Below, one piece after another: positions 16,315 through 26,744 of a DNA stretch of 64,000 nt (position 1 is its first letter; every line of letters starts with the position of its first letter). The notes under the pieces are model-generated. The model saw nothing but the letters and a program-made list of their open reading frames with translations, was not told the origin of the DNA and did not search any database. Origin of the DNA: Methylotuvimicrobium buryatense 5G (GTDB lineage: Bacteria > Pseudomonadota > Gammaproteobacteria > Methylococcales > Methylomonadaceae); assembly GCF_000341735.1 (NCBI RefSeq), contig NZ_KB455575.1, positions 4,529,973 to 4,593,972 on the forward strand, read 5' to 3'. The position numbers and the translations under genes are program-made.

Positions 16315-17886
16315 TCAACGAATCAAATCGTAGTTGTAATCGGTCGTGCCCATGCCTTTGGTTTCCTTGTCCAACTGCTCCAGGACCGCATTGACCAATG
16401 TGGTCAAAATGTACATCGCGCCTTCGTAGCCCAATGTGGTCATTCTATGCAGATGGTGGCGGTCGAAGATCGGGAAGCCGATGCGGATCAGCGGCACCTC
16501 GAATTCCTCGCCTTTGTAGAAGGTGTCGCGCTGTATGAACTTGCCGTAGGAATTACCGATCATGAAATCCGGCTTGTTCGTGAATACCAGCGAACGGAAG
16601 TGCCATAAATCCTTGCCGATATGCACGGTGGAGTTTTTACCGTAAGGCGAGGCTTCCAAAACCGCTTCACAGGCTTTTTTCCAGCGTTTGTTGGCGTGAT
16701 TGACCAGGATCTCGGTAGGCTCGGCGCCGAGTTCCAGCAGGAATTTGACCATGCCCAGCACGAAATCGGCATCGCCGTACAGCGCGAATTTTTTGCCGTG
16801 CAGCCAGGCGTGCGAGTCGGTCATCATGTCGACCAGGCGACCGCGCTCCTTTTCCAAGGATTCGGGAATCGGCTTTCCGGTGATTTCCGATACTTTCATC
16901 AACAACTCGTCGGTCCATTCCAGGCCCATCGGTATATTCAATTTAGGCACGTCGTGCTTCCAGGTGTTCTGTACGTATTTCTTGGTTTTTTCGAGCTGCC
17001 AAGGCTGTAGCAGAATCGTATCGTACGCGTTCGGCGCGTCTTTGACTTCGTCCATCGTCGTGCCGCCCGCGTACATGCGGAAATGGCCGTCGGCCGGCGT
17101 GTCGAGCACTTCGGTCGGATCGCTGAGCAGCGAATAATCTACGCTCATTTCCTTCATCATCCGGTGGATCATGCGGAAGTTGCCGAGATAGGTCTCAAAA
17201 CCGGGCACGAAGTTGATCTTGCCGTTCGAGCCGGCTTCCTTGCCCTCCATGAAGTTCAGCGTGAAATAGCGCGCAATGCCTTCGAACATGTTGTCCCAGC
17301 CGGTCGTGTGGCTGCCGACGAAACTCGGCGTATGCGCGAACGGTGTCGGAAAGTCCTGTTCGATATGGCCTTCTTTTTTGGCATTGCCGATGAAAGCGTT
17401 CAAATCGTCGCCGATCACTTCGGCCATGCAGGTCGTCGAAACGGCGATCATGTCAGGCTGGTACAAGGCTTTGACGTTTTCCAGTCCGGCGAACATGTTT
17501 TTCTGACCGCCGAAAACGGCAGCGTCTTCGGTCATCGAATCCGATACGCAAGCGACCGGTTCCTTGAAATGACGGTTAAAGTAAGTGCGGAAATACGCGA
17601 CGCAACCCTGCGAACCGTGCACATACGGCATGGTTTTTTCGAAGCCCAGCGCACAAAGTACCGCGCCCAACGGTTGGCAGGCTTTGGCCGGATTGACAGT
17701 CAAGGCTTCACGGTTGAAGTTTAGCTCTTGGTATTCCTTCGTGGTTGTCCATTGAAATACTTCGTCAATTTGTTCTTGCGGATGACGCTCTTCGTATTCC
17801 GCGCGTTTGGTGGCCAGGTTTTCCTTGTATTCGTCGGTGCGGAATAAAGGGTAGCTGGGTTGAATATTGTCGACGTGTTGACTCAT
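16315..17886 (-). CDS. nifK: Nitrogenase MoFe protein beta subunit NifK
   Basis: NifK pairs with NifD in the MoFe protein and holds half of each P-cluster. The 523-residue protein begins with the long NifK N-terminus (YPLFRTDEYKENLATKR) and carries the P-cluster Cys ligands in NPAKACQPLGAVL (Cys 70 region), HGSQGCVAYFR (Cys 95 region) and STTCMAEVIGDD (Cys 153 region). The length equals that of the Azotobacter protein. It follows nifD by about 140 bases in the nifHDK operon. Confidence 0.98.
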   Translation of the reverse strand: MSQHVDNIQPSYPLFRTDEYKENLATKRAEYEERHPQEQIDEVFQWTTTKEYQELNFNREALTVNPAKACQPLGAVLCALGFEKTMPYVHGSQGCVAYFRTYFNRHFKEPVACVSDSMTEDAAVFGGQKNMFAGLENVKALYQPDMIAVSTTCMAEVIGDDLNAFIGNAKKEGHIEQDFPTPFAHTPSFVGSHTTGWDNMFEGIARYFTLNFMEGKEAGSNGKINFVPGFETYLGNFRMIHRMMKEMSVDYSLLSDPTEVLDTPADGHFRMYAGGTTMDEVKDAPNAYDTILLQPWQLEKTKKYVQNTWKHDVPKLNIPMGLEWTDELLMKVSEITGKPIPESLEKERGRLVDMMTDSHAWLHGKKFALYGDADFVLGMVKFLLELGAEPTEILVNHANKRWKKACEAVLEASPYGKNSTVHIGKDLWHFRSLVFTNKPDFMIGNSYGKFIQRDTFYKGEEFEVPLIRIGFPIFDRHHLHRMTTLGYEGAMYILTTLVNAVLEQLDKETKGMGTTDYNYDLIR

Positions 17887-18028
17887 GGTAATCTCCTAAC
17901 GCGCCACCAATCTGTGGACAGGCGTAATAGGCTAAAGATGAAAGGTACAAGACGAAAGGACATGAAGAGATGATCGCCGGCGATATTTGGCTTTTCATAT
18001 TTCATTTTTCGCCTTGCTCCTCGATTTA

Positions 18029-19507
18029 TTAAGCGGCGGCTTTAACCGGCTCGCTGGCGGTCTCTTTTTTCCAGGGTGCTTTAATGTTTTTCCAGCAGGG
18101 ATTGTTCAATGTCATATCCATATCGCGGGCGAAGATCGCAAAACCGTCGAAGCCGTGATAGGGGCCGGAATAATCCCAGGAATGCATTTGCCGGAACGGA
18201 ATGCCCATCTTCTGGAAGATGTATTTTTCCTTGATGCCGGAGCCGATCAGATCGGGCTGGATTTTCTTGACGAACTCTTCGAACTCGTAGCCTGTCACAT
18301 CGTCGTATAGTAGGGTGGCATTGCCCATTTCCTTGATCGTACGGTCGTAGTCGTCGTTGTGCGCGAATTCGTAGCCGGTGCCGACCACTTCCATGCCTAA
18401 GTCTTCATAGGCGCCGATGACATGTCTTGGACGCAGGCCGCCGACATACAGCATCACGCGCTTGCCTTCCAGGCGCGGGCGGTATTTTGCGATGACCGCT
18501 TCGTATTCTGCCTTGTAACGTTCTATGACGCGTTCGGCGCCTTCCTTGATCGTATCGTCGAAGTGCGCGGCGATTCTGCGCAAGGACTCGGCGATCTTGG
18601 TCGGGCCGAAGAAGTTGTATTCGATCCACGGAATGCTGTATTTCTCCTCCATGTGCCTGGCGATGTAGTTCATCGAACGGTAGCAGTGGATCAGATTCAA
18701 TTTGACTTTCGGCGTTTTCTCGATTTCTGCGATCGTGCCGTCGCCGGACCATTGCGCGACGACGCGCAGACCCATTTCCTCGAGCAGAGTCCGCGAAGCC
18801 CAGGCATCGCCGCCGATGTTGTAATCGCCGATCACGGCTACGTCGTAAGGCGTGGTCGGGAAGCTGTCGTCGCCGTCGCGGGCTTCGAGCACCCAATCGC
18901 GGATCGCATCGTTCGCGATATGGTGTCCGAGCGATTGCGAAACGCCTCGGAAACCTTCGCAGCGCACCGGCACGACCGTTTTGCCGTGTTCCTTTTTCTT
19001 CATCTTGGCAACCGCTTCGATGTCGTCGCCGATCAGTCCGATCGGACATTCCGATTGAATCGAGATGCCTTTGTTGAGCGGGAACAACACTTCGATCTCG
19101 TCGATCAATTTCGCGAGTTTTTTGTCGCCGCCGAACACGATGTCCTTTTCCTGGAAATCGGACGTGAAGTTCATCGTGCCGAAGGTGTTGACGCCGGTCG
19201 TGCCGACATAATAGTTACGGCGTCCGGCTCGGGAATACTGGCCGCAGCCGACCGGGCCGTGCGAAATGTGGATCATGTCCTTGATCGGACCCCACACCAC
19301 ACCTTTCGAACCTGCGTAGGCGCAACCGCGGATCGTCATCACGCCAGGCAACGATTTGCGGTTCGAGGTGATGCATTTGTTGGCTTTTTCCAAACTTTGA
19401 TCGTTGACGGCCAAATGTTTGGCCCGATCATTTTTGGCTTTTTCCGGATAGACCTCGAGCACTTCCTGAATGAGCGCTTCGGTCTCTTCTCTTGTCATGG
19501 CTGGCAT
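18029..19507 (-). CDS. nifD: Nitrogenase MoFe protein alpha subunit NifD
   Basis: NifD carries the FeMo-cofactor active site. In the 492-residue protein the P-cluster ligands are Cys62 (IRGCAYAG), Cys88 (GPVGCGQYS) and Cys154-type ([12 protein letters not shown]). The cofactor ligands are the Cys of [11 protein letters not shown] and the His of [18 protein letters not shown] and the RGCAY spacing match Azotobacter numbering, so this is a molybdenum nitrogenase rather than VnfD or AnfD, both of which are shorter. It lies 137 bases after nifH. Confidence 0.98.
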   Translation of the reverse strand: MPAMTREETEALIQEVLEVYPEKAKNDRAKHLAVNDQSLEKANKCITSNRKSLPGVMTIRGCAYAGSKGVVWGPIKDMIHISHGPVGCGQYSRAGRRNYYVGTTGVNTFGTMNFTSDFQEKDIVFGGDKKLAKLIDEIEVLFPLNKGISIQSECPIGLIGDDIEAVAKMKKKEHGKTVVPVRCEGFRGVSQSLGHHIANDAIRDWVLEARDGDDSFPTTPYDVAVIGDYNIGGDAWASRTLLEEMGLRVVAQWSGDGTIAEIEKTPKVKLNLIHCYRSMNYIARHMEEKYSIPWIEYNFFGPTKIAESLRRIAAHFDDTIKEGAERVIERYKAEYEAVIAKYRPRLEGKRVMLYVGGLRPRHVIGAYEDLGMEVVGTGYEFAHNDDYDRTIKEMGNATLLYDDVTGYEFEEFVKKIQPDLIGSGIKEKYIFQKMGIPFRQMHSWDYSGPYHGFDGFAIFARDMDMTLNNPCWKNIKAPWKKETASEPVKAAA

Positions 19508-19564
19508 AATCTTATCCTCTCTTGCCGTGGGTAATCCCCCAACAGGCAGTTGTGGAAATCGTGG

Positions 19565-19593
19565 GTTGGGTTAGGCGCTGGCCGTAACCCAAC
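19565..19593 (-). repeat. Hairpin between nifH and nifD
   Basis: GTTGGGTTA-GGC-GCTG-GCC-G-TAACCCAAC, a strong stem-loop of the same design as the one between nifK and nifT. Hairpins after nifH are known in diazotrophs to raise the amount of nifH mRNA relative to nifDK; that role is an inference here. Confidence 0.6.
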
Positions 19594-19644
19594 ATAGTTT
19601 GCTTGAAGTAGGCTATAGCTCTTGCGAACTTGCCCGGCTAGCCG

Positions 19645-20721
<1,077 letters not shown>

Positions 20722-20728
20722 CTATAGT

Positions 20729-20889
20729 TATACCTTTCGCACTTCAAATTTCGGCAGTGCCTTAGGAGTCGTCGGGGTGCTCGGCAAAGGCTTTGCCAGC
20801 ATGGAGCTGGCATTGAGCCTACATGGACGTATTCACGGCGTCCTTTGACGGGCGCACCGGTGCCAAATTTTGATCTACGATTGAGTATA
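20729..20889. repeat. Family A MITE-like repeat (copy A1) between nifH and the SIR2-like gene
   Basis: Starts TATACCTTTCGCACTTCAAATTTCGGC and ends GCCAAATTTTGATCTACGATTGAGTATA (given by its ends only), which are imperfect inverted copies of each other. The core carries a GGCTTTGCCAGCATGG...GCTGGCAT hairpin and the GACGCCGTGAATACGTCCATGTAGG-type arm. The outer TA on each side suggests a TA target, as for IS630/Tc1-type elements. It has no coding capacity. Confidence 0.8.
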
Positions 20890-20928
20890 GTAAGGCAGTG
20901 CAGGGTATTTGATGAGTAGAAGTCGGGT

Positions 20929-20944
20929 TGTTAGAAACCCGACA
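20929..20944 (+). promoter_or_regulatory. NifA upstream activator sequence, SIR2-like gene and possibly nifH
   Basis: A perfect TGT-N10-ACA site within the palindrome GTCGGGTTGTTAGAAACCCGAC. It is 85 bases upstream of the -24 box of the SIR2-like gene and 342 bases from the nifH promoter, with repeat A1 in between. Confidence 0.8.
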
Positions 20945-21029
20945 AGTGTTAATGTTATGTTGCCTATAGAATTCGCTGATTTTCAAATTTGCGATAAAAA
21001 AATTCAAATATTACAAAGGGATATATGTT

Positions 21030-21045
21030 TGGTTCGGAAGTTGCT
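21030..21045 (+). promoter_or_regulatory. Sigma-54 promoter of the SIR2-like gene
   Basis: TGGTTC-N5-TTGCT has the invariant GG and GC at the right spacing, 36 bases before the ATG at 21082. With the NifA site upstream it puts the gene under nitrogen-fixation control. Confidence 0.78.
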
Positions 21046-21081
21046 TTCACTTTAGAATGTTAATTCAAACAGGAGCAAAAC

Positions 21082-21933
21082 ATGAACAACAACGTCTTTT
21101 CCGAAATTCTTTCCGGTCTCTACGATAACGAGGTTGTACCTTACTTAGGCCCGGGTGTTTTATTCGATTCAAATCATAAAAAAACCGGTCAGCCGATTCC
21201 AGCCGATAGCGAAAGCCTGATTTTGGCGATGAACGACGGGCAGCCGATGGCGCCGAAGCTGATGTACGAATTTCCCCGAGCGGCGATGAATCGAGAATTG
21301 AAACGGGGGAGGAATTTTCTGACCCAGTTTTTGGACGGCGTTTACGGTCATTCGGATTGGACGCGGGCGAGTATCCATAATTGGCTTGCCGAATGGCGGC
21401 CGCATTATGTCGTCGATATTAATCGCGATACGCAATTGCTCGACAGCTATGCCGATGTCGAGCACACGCTGATTGTCGGCGTCGCGCGTATAACGGCCAG
21501 TCAAAATCGATTCAAGATTTTTCACTACGACGGCAAAGAGTATCTCGAAATCGACCAGGCCGACGCAAATTCGAACATTCCGATTTTGTTTAAGCCGATG
21601 GGTACGCCTAAACCGGTGTCGAACTACATCGCTTCGGATGCCGATTATGTCGACTACATTACCGAATTGATGGGCGGATTCGCGATTCCGCAATTTTTAA
21701 AAGAATATCGGAAGGATAAGAAATATTTGTTGCTGGGTCTGCCGCTGAACCGTGACTCCGAACGTATGGTCATGAGCGACATCGTTTACGCGGCTAGCGA
21801 ACCGAAAGGTTGGGTGATGCGGAAAAACCCTACTGTGAAGGAGCAACGATTCTGTAAACGGCTGGGGTTAGAAATTATTCCGGTTGATTGCAAAGACTTT
21901 ATGGATTATATGATAGCGAAAGAGGCGGCTTAG
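21082..21933 (+). CDS. SIR2-like domain protein divergent from nifH
   Basis: The 283-residue soluble protein has the outline of SIR2-like (SIR2_2) proteins, an NAD-binding Rossmann fold. The N-terminal glycine loop is VVPYLGPGVLF, the strand with the conserved Asn/Asp is HYVVDINRDTQLLD, and the later region is LFKPMGTPKPVSNYIASDADYVDYI. C-terminal KYLLLGLPLNRDSERMV and LGLEIIPVDCKDFMDYM complete the fold. The catalytic His of active sirtuins and SIR2_2 enzymes (KLHG) is replaced by Met (KPMG), so deacylase or NADase activity is doubtful. A sigma-54 promoter and NifA site precede it. A role around nitrogenase, perhaps NAD-dependent regulation, is inference. Confidence 0.75.
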   Translation: MNNNVFSEILSGLYDNEVVPYLGPGVLFDSNHKKTGQPIPADSESLILAMNDGQPMAPKLMYEFPRAAMNRELKRGRNFLTQFLDGVYGHSDWTRASIHNWLAEWRPHYVVDINRDTQLLDSYADVEHTLIVGVARITASQNRFKIFHYDGKEYLEIDQADANSNIPILFKPMGTPKPVSNYIASDADYVDYITELMGGFAIPQFLKEYRKDKKYLLLGLPLNRDSERMVMSDIVYAASEPKGWVMRKNPTVKEQRFCKRLGLEIIPVDCKDFMDYMIAKEAA

Positions 21934-21985
21934 AGATAAGGTGGCGTTATTATTCTCTAATGGACCGCTTATCGAGTTTGCATTG

Positions 21986-22374
21986 TATACCTTTCGCACT
22001 TCAAATTTCGGCAGTGCCTAAGGAGGCACCGGGGTGCTAGGTCGATTATTGCTCCTGCAAAATCGACATTCACGCCATCCATGGCGCTCGCAAAGGCTTT
22101 GCCAGCATGGAGCTGGCATAGAGCCTACAGGGACGGCGTCCTTTGAGGGGGGCACCCCGGCATAAGCGCCAACTTAAGGAAGGAACGCGTCATTCCGCCA
22201 GGGATTGGCGGAATCCAGGGCCAAGGATGGCAATGCGTAGCACCGCATCCATGCAACATGGATATCAACAACCCATACCGATATGACGAATAAAGCCATA
22301 AACGCACCATAGAATAGGCACTAAGTTGGCGCTTATGGGGCACCCCGGTGCCGAATTTGATCTACGCTGGTATA
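21986..22374. repeat. Family A repeat (copy A2) with nested family C element
   Basis: The ends match family A (TATACCTTTCGCACTTC at the left, GATCTACGCTGGTATA at the right). It is longer than other copies because family C has jumped into it at 22161-22337, and because a short CTCCTGCAAAATCGAC palindromic insert is present near 22045-22075. This covers nearly the whole gap between the SIR2-like gene and proA; no gene is seen there. Confidence 0.8.
22161..22337. repeat. Family C element (copy C1), perfect 16-bp terminal inverted repeats
   Basis: Begins CATAAGCGCCAACTTA and ends with its exact reverse complement. The ten bases GGCACCCCGG occur on both sides (22151-22160 and 22339-22348), a target duplication created inside repeat A2. 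Length 177 bp, non-coding. A diverged second copy (C2) is at 25722-25900 in the other orientation. Confidence 0.85.
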
Positions 22375-22376
22375 GG

Positions 22377-23630
22377 TTAATTCCTCAAATGACCATTTCC
22401 ATAGGCTACCCACTTATAGGTTGTCAGTTCATCCGGCCCGACCGGGCCGCGGGCGTGTAATTTGTCGGTGCTGATGCCGACTACCGATCCCAAGCCGTAA
22501 TCGCCGCCGCCCGATAATCTTGTGGAAGCATTGATCAATACCGAGGCCGAGTCAACCTGATGCTCGAATTGTTGAGCCATGTTAAGGCTTTGCGTAACAA
22601 TGGCATCGGTATGCCCCGATCCATAGTGATTGATGTGATCGATTGCTTCATCGATGCCGTTGACGATTTTTATTGAAAGTATCGGCGCCAGATATTCGCT
22701 ATGCCAATCTTCTTCTGTCGCAGGGGCAATACTTGGTAAGAGCTTTTGTGTCTTTTCGCAGCCGCGTAGCTCGATATGGTTTGCGTCAAATGCCGCCTGA
22801 AGCAGCGGTAGCATTTGTTCCGCGCATTTTTGGTCGATCAATAAGGTTTCAAGTGCGTTACAGACTTGAACGCTTTGGCATTTCGAATTAATTGCTAGAT
22901 CGACCGCTTGAGTAGGAGCGGCGTCTGCCGCGATATAGAGATGACAGATGCCGTCGTAGTGTTTGATGACGGGAATTCGGGTGCCTTCGGCGATACGTTT
23001 GATCAAGTCCTTGCCGCCGCGCGGAATCAATACGTCCACATAGTCGTCCATCTTGAGCAGTTCTCCAACGGCTTCATGCCCCGGCGTGCGGATAATCTGT
23101 ATCGCATGATCAGGAAGTCCTGCTGCTACAGCGCCTTCAATCATCGCATCGGTCAGGAGCATGTTGGTTTGCAGTGCTTCCGATCCGCCTCGCAAGATGA
23201 CGGCATTACCGCTTTTGATACAGACACCAGCGGCATCGGTGGTGACATTAGGCCTCGATTCGTAAATGATGCCGATGACGCCAAGCGGTACCGATTTTTT
23301 AAATACCTGGAGCCCGGCGGGATTGGTATGGCCTTCAAGTACGCGATTTAACGGGTCCGGCCTCCGAGCGACTTCATTTAGCCTGGATATCATGTATTGA
23401 AAAACTTTATCGTCGATCGTCAAACGTTTGACCAGTGCATTCGACTGTCCGGCTTGCCGAGCTTTTTCGACTTCTTCGGCATTGACTTCCAAAACTCGGC
23501 GTTTAGCTGATTGAAGCGAGTCGACCATTTTTGAAAGCGCAAGATTACGCAGTGACTCTGATGTCGATGATAATTGACGTGCCGCAAGACGGCTTTGTTT
23601 GGCGATGGCTTGAACGGAAATGCTACTCAT
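22377..23630 (-). CDS. proA: Gamma-glutamyl phosphate reductase
   Basis: ProA reduces gamma-glutamyl phosphate to glutamate semialdehyde with NADPH, the second step of proline synthesis. The 417-residue protein has the family's AKQSRLAARQLSS start, GVIGIIYESRPNVTTDAAGVCIKSGNAVILRGG, and the catalytic Cys region KCQSVQVCNALETLL. The C-terminal GPVGPDELTTYKW is typical. The length is normal. It stands alone here, with repeat A2 immediately downstream and A3 upstream, so it has no visible operon partner. Confidence 0.97.
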   Translation of the reverse strand: MSSISVQAIAKQSRLAARQLSSTSESLRNLALSKMVDSLQSAKRRVLEVNAEEVEKARQAGQSNALVKRLTIDDKVFQYMISRLNEVARRPDPLNRVLEGHTNPAGLQVFKKSVPLGVIGIIYESRPNVTTDAAGVCIKSGNAVILRGGSEALQTNMLLTDAMIEGAVAAGLPDHAIQIIRTPGHEAVGELLKMDDYVDVLIPRGGKDLIKRIAEGTRIPVIKHYDGICHLYIAADAAPTQAVDLAINSKCQSVQVCNALETLLIDQKCAEQMLPLLQAAFDANHIELRGCEKTQKLLPSIAPATEEDWHSEYLAPILSIKIVNGIDEAIDHINHYGSGHTDAIVTQSLNMAQQFEHQVDSASVLINASTRLSGGGDYGLGSVVGISTDKLHARGPVGPDELTTYKWVAYGNGHLRN

Positions 23631-23704
23631 AATGGATCCATGGTTATTTTTTAAAACCTCAACCTACTCCCTATATATTCAAAAATGGCTAACTAAATAT
23701 AAAG

Positions 23705-23866
23705 TATACCCTTTGCTGGTCAAATTTCGGCGCCGGGGTGTCCGTCAAAGGACGCCGTGAATACGTCCATGTAGGCTCTGTGACAGCATCCCTGCTGTCA
23801 AAGCCTTTGCCGAACACCCCTGCACCTCCATGCGTCAATGCCGAAATTTGAAGTGCGATGGTTATA
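23705..23866. repeat. Family A repeat (copy A3)
   Basis: Ends TATACCCTTTGCTGGTCAAATTTCGGC and GCCGAAATTTGAAGTGCGATGGTTATA, with the shared GGACGCCGTGAATACGTCC core and a GACAGCATCCCTGCTGTC hairpin. It occupies the upstream flank of proA. Confidence 0.8.
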
Positions 23867-24229
23867 TAAGGTGCGGCTAGGGAAGATGTCGGCGGCAGGG
23901 GGGATTTGTGCGCCTCCCTCGGCAACTGTTCTTGCGTCGCTTAAAGCGCCTATGATTGGTGCACTGCCACTAAGTTAAGAAAAAGCTCCCTCTCCTGCTA
24001 GAATATAGGTATCTACAAAAGTTTTCAGCTTTATAAAACAATTAGTTAAGTTAATTTTTCTGTAATCTAGGAAAAAAGTAGACTAGACTAAAAACTTCAA
24101 TTTTTAGTCCCTATCTTCATAAAAAACCAGAAACTTTATAACGGCATGATTATAAATGATAAAGATGTGTAGATACGTATGGAGGGAGAGGGGGAATGCG
24201 GAAGTCACTTTTAATGGAGTCCTAAATCG
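23867..24229. other. Gap between repeat A3 and the TIG-domain gene
   Basis: Contains a solitary family E end (CACTGCCACTAAGTTAAG at 23962-23979) and AT-rich unique DNA. Matching CTCCCTCTCC and GGAGGGAGAGGGGG strings near 23988 and 24180 could bound a degenerate element. No gene seen. Confidence 0.4.
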
Positions 24230-25327
24230 CTATTCCAACACTTTAACGGTAAAAGTACCCGACGACATCTGAAGCTTTTCGTTTTTATTGAGAGAGTTAC
24301 GCAGAAACCCGCTGAAAGAGCCATAAAGATAGCCATTTTCATACTGATGGAAAATGATGCGCCATTCATCGGAGTTATTTTCCGACTGATATTGGCTATT
24401 TCCAGTCACGTTGGGAATCTGATAAATGATGTCGCCAGGCCCGAATCCAGGTCCAATCGCAGCGGGCAAGTTACCAAGATCCACTTGGCCGGTCAAAGTC
24501 AAATTACTTACGGACATGCCGGATACCTTGAGTGCCATGATCGTGATTTGCTTGGTGACCGGGCTGTAAACGGCATTGAGCGTCATGCCAGCGACCGAAT
24601 AGTTTTTGCCGGCGAATTTTACGTTTAACCGGTGTTGTTTTTTCAACTTGACGGGACTGTTGATGACTTCGAACAATGTAGAAGAAACACTGTCTCCCGC
24701 TCGGTTGCGTACGGTTACTTCGTGTAGTCCGTTGGCGATTCTAGGAATCCGAATTACGGCAAAGTCTTCACCGAAATCAGTTATTTTTGCCTTTTTCCCT
24801 CCAATGAATACTTGAGGGCGGCGGTTTCCGAAGAAATCACCGGAAACTTCGATTTCGTCGTTGACCTCGCCCTGCTCAGCGGATAGCATCAGATTCTCCG
24901 GCGCGGCAATGGTAAATTCTTGCGTTGCCTTTATTGCCGGGGTGCCGGCGGATTTCACCTCGAGCACATAGTTGTCCGCTTTGCCTCCCTTGAGTTGAGC
25001 GGTAATTGTTGTATCATTATTAGCAATGACTCGAAGAGCCACCTTTTGCGCGCGATTGCCTGCAGGATTGGACTCAATTAGTGTTACTCTCGGCTTGTTG
25101 CTGCCAAATCCGGTACCCTCAATAACAATCTCCGCACCATGACCTGCTTTCTGTGGATCGATCGAGGTGATTGCAGCTTGCGCTTCGAGCGTGAGCAGCG
25201 AAAATATGATGCCTGCCAAGAAAACGCTGTACCCCTTAGATAGCAACGCTCTCTGTTGCTGTCTCTCCTTTGCGAACCCAATCGGTTCGGTTCTTTCGGT
25301 TATTTTTTTAAAATCAATTAGTTTCAT
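24230..25327 (-). CDS. Exported protein with two IPT/TIG domains
   Basis: The 365-residue protein has a long basic leader and a hydrophobic segment (about residues 33-50, VFLAGIIFSLLTLEAQA) that looks like a signal peptide cleaved after AQA. Two IPT/TIG immunoglobulin-like domains follow: ITSIDPQKAGHGAEIVIEGTGFG (about 54-140, split by the usual Gly residues) and LSAEQGEVNDEIEVSGDFFG (about 146-220). The last 140 residues are a separate beta-rich region that I do not recognise. It is probably periplasmic or surface-exposed. AAGGA precedes the ATG. No operon partner. Confidence 0.75.
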   Translation of the reverse strand: MKLIDFKKITERTEPIGFAKERQQQRALLSKGYSVFLAGIIFSLLTLEAQAAITSIDPQKAGHGAEIVIEGTGFGSNKPRVTLIESNPAGNRAQKVALRVIANNDTTITAQLKGGKADNYVLEVKSAGTPAIKATQEFTIAAPENLMLSAEQGEVNDEIEVSGDFFGNRRPQVFIGGKKAKITDFGEDFAVIRIPRIANGLHEVTVRNRAGDSVSSTLFEVINSPVKLKKQHRLNVKFAGKNYSVAGMTLNAVYSPVTKQITIMALKVSGMSVSNLTLTGQVDLGNLPAAIGPGFGPGDIIYQIPNVTGNSQYQSENNSDEWRIIFHQYENGYLYGSFSGFLRNSLNKNEKLQMSSGTFTVKVLE

Positions 25328-25721
25328 GAAACCATCCTTATAAAATATTTTAAATATTCGGCATTATGGCGAATTAAGCGTAATATATTGATATATAATG
25401 ACTTTTAATTGGTAAGTTGTTTGCTTTTATGAAGGCGGGACGTATTTAGCGAGGATGGTGTTCGAGCTGACGCCAAACTCCTGGAACCGGATCACGGTAG
25501 TCCTCGATTAGCGTATTCCGAGCCGCTTCATTCTTAAATGATTTTTCGATTAAGAGAGTAAGCCTAAGAATTATACATAATTACATTTGTTTCGCGCCAC
25601 GTTTGACTTAATGAAGCGTCCAGTCGGCTCTTATGATAAGTTCATCCTAAAAATAATCAGTTGGAGCGTTTGGAATACGTTCGTGCTAAACAAAGTAAGC
25701 TCCTATAGGAGGAGGGGGCGG

Positions 25722-25900
25722 CATAAGCGCCAACTTAGTGTCTATTTTATTTATGGTGTATTTGTGGCTTTATACGTCATATCGGCATGGATTGCCGATA
25801 TCCTGGTTGCATGGATGTAAGCTATGCATTGCCATCCCCGGCACTGGATTCCGCCAATCCCTGGCGGAATGACGCGTCTTTCCTTAAGTTGGAGCCTATG
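25722..25900. repeat. Family C element (copy C2)
   Basis: Begins CATAAGCGCCAACTTA, as does copy C1, with a decayed right end (TAAGTTGGAGCCTATG). The middle carries the CCGCCAATCCCTGGCGG hairpin also present in C1. The short open frames overlapping it on both strands are products of the repeat, not genes. The rest of the gap 25328-26053 has no supported feature. Confidence 0.75.
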
Positions 25901-26053
25901 GGGGCTTCCTCTCAGTCTGGTGATTGGTATGGAACTGTTGCAGTCAGCCGAAGCGAGCGAGGTCGTATACAAGCGATTTCAATGTGTATCGGAGCCTGAG
26001 TGCGACGTCCATGCTGTGCACACTTCTTCCATCTGCTATTTCCCAAGCTGAGG

Positions 26054-26356
26054 TTATTCCCATGGCGGCTCATCGCCGCTGTAGGCTACAAAGTCTTTAT
26101 CCGTTGCATAGGTAATAACGCCCGAGCCGGGGTTATTGGTTGTGTGGCTTTTTTTGATGGATGAAGCTGATCCAGCTCCGAGATCCGCATTCAAGGTGGG
26201 TGCTGCCTCTTGTGATTGCCATTGCGAAAAAAGTGATATGTCCTTATTGCCTGGAACATACCATTTCTTTTGGGCAGGATCCCATCTTGCGCCGAGCGCT
26301 TTAGCCGCATCTTTTTGCGCATACGGCACATTCAGGTAAGTTTTTGATTCGGCCAT
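26054..26356 (-). CDS. DUF5710 domain protein
   Basis: A 100-residue protein whose first 45 residues match DUF5710: YLNVPYAQKDAAKALGARWDPAQKKWYVP. The domain also occurs in phage and plasmid primases and DNA-modifying enzymes, where it is thought to be a small DNA- or nucleotide-associated module. The C-terminal half is Ser/Gly-rich and probably disordered. The gene stands alone next to repeats and may be a plasmid or phage leftover; function is unknown. Confidence 0.75.
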   Translation of the reverse strand: MAESKTYLNVPYAQKDAAKALGARWDPAQKKWYVPGNKDISLFSQWQSQEAAPTLNADLGAGSASSIKKSHTTNNPGSGVITYATDKDFVAYSGDEPPWE

Positions 26357-26385
26357 TTTTTGCGGTAAGTCCTCAATGCGCTGTT

Positions 26386-26577
26386 TTACGCGAAGCTAGC
26401 CGGTTTAAAGTTAATTAAACTAAAGAAACGATCGCGTAGATTTGAATACGATTCTTGTAAAGGCGACCAAATGCCTGGTAATACACGAAGACAAAATGCA
26501 GTGATGTTCTCCCCCTCGGCCTCTTTAACCACAAAAATAAAATAAATAACGGTTAACACATAAATAAACTCTGACAT
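26386..26577 (-). CDS. Small hypothetical membrane-anchored protein
   Basis: Sixty-three codons: a hydrophobic N-terminus (FIYVLTVIYFIFVV, residues 4-17) and then a mixed polar tail. It has no recognisable family. It lies 30 bases upstream of the DUF5710 gene on the same strand, so the two could be cotranscribed. Support is limited to position and the membrane segment. Confidence 0.3.
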   Translation of the reverse strand: MSEFIYVLTVIYFIFVVKEAEGENITAFCLRVLPGIWSPLQESYSNLRDRFFSLINFKPASFA

Positions 26578-26744
26578 ATTTTCGTCCTGATAGCATTGAT
26601 TGTTGTTGTAATTTTCCGTCTGAAAATGATGATTCGGAATGTGTTTTCATTTCTTGTTGGCGAGTGAATATAGCAGAAGTACTCAAATTAGGTAAGTGAA
26701 TGTAATTCAGGTCATCGGGAAAATCAGGGCGGAGGGCGAAATAT

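Noticed and set aside
25587-26051. Overlapping short plus-strand frames around repeat C2
   Set aside because: They lie within the mobile repeat and change with the copy.
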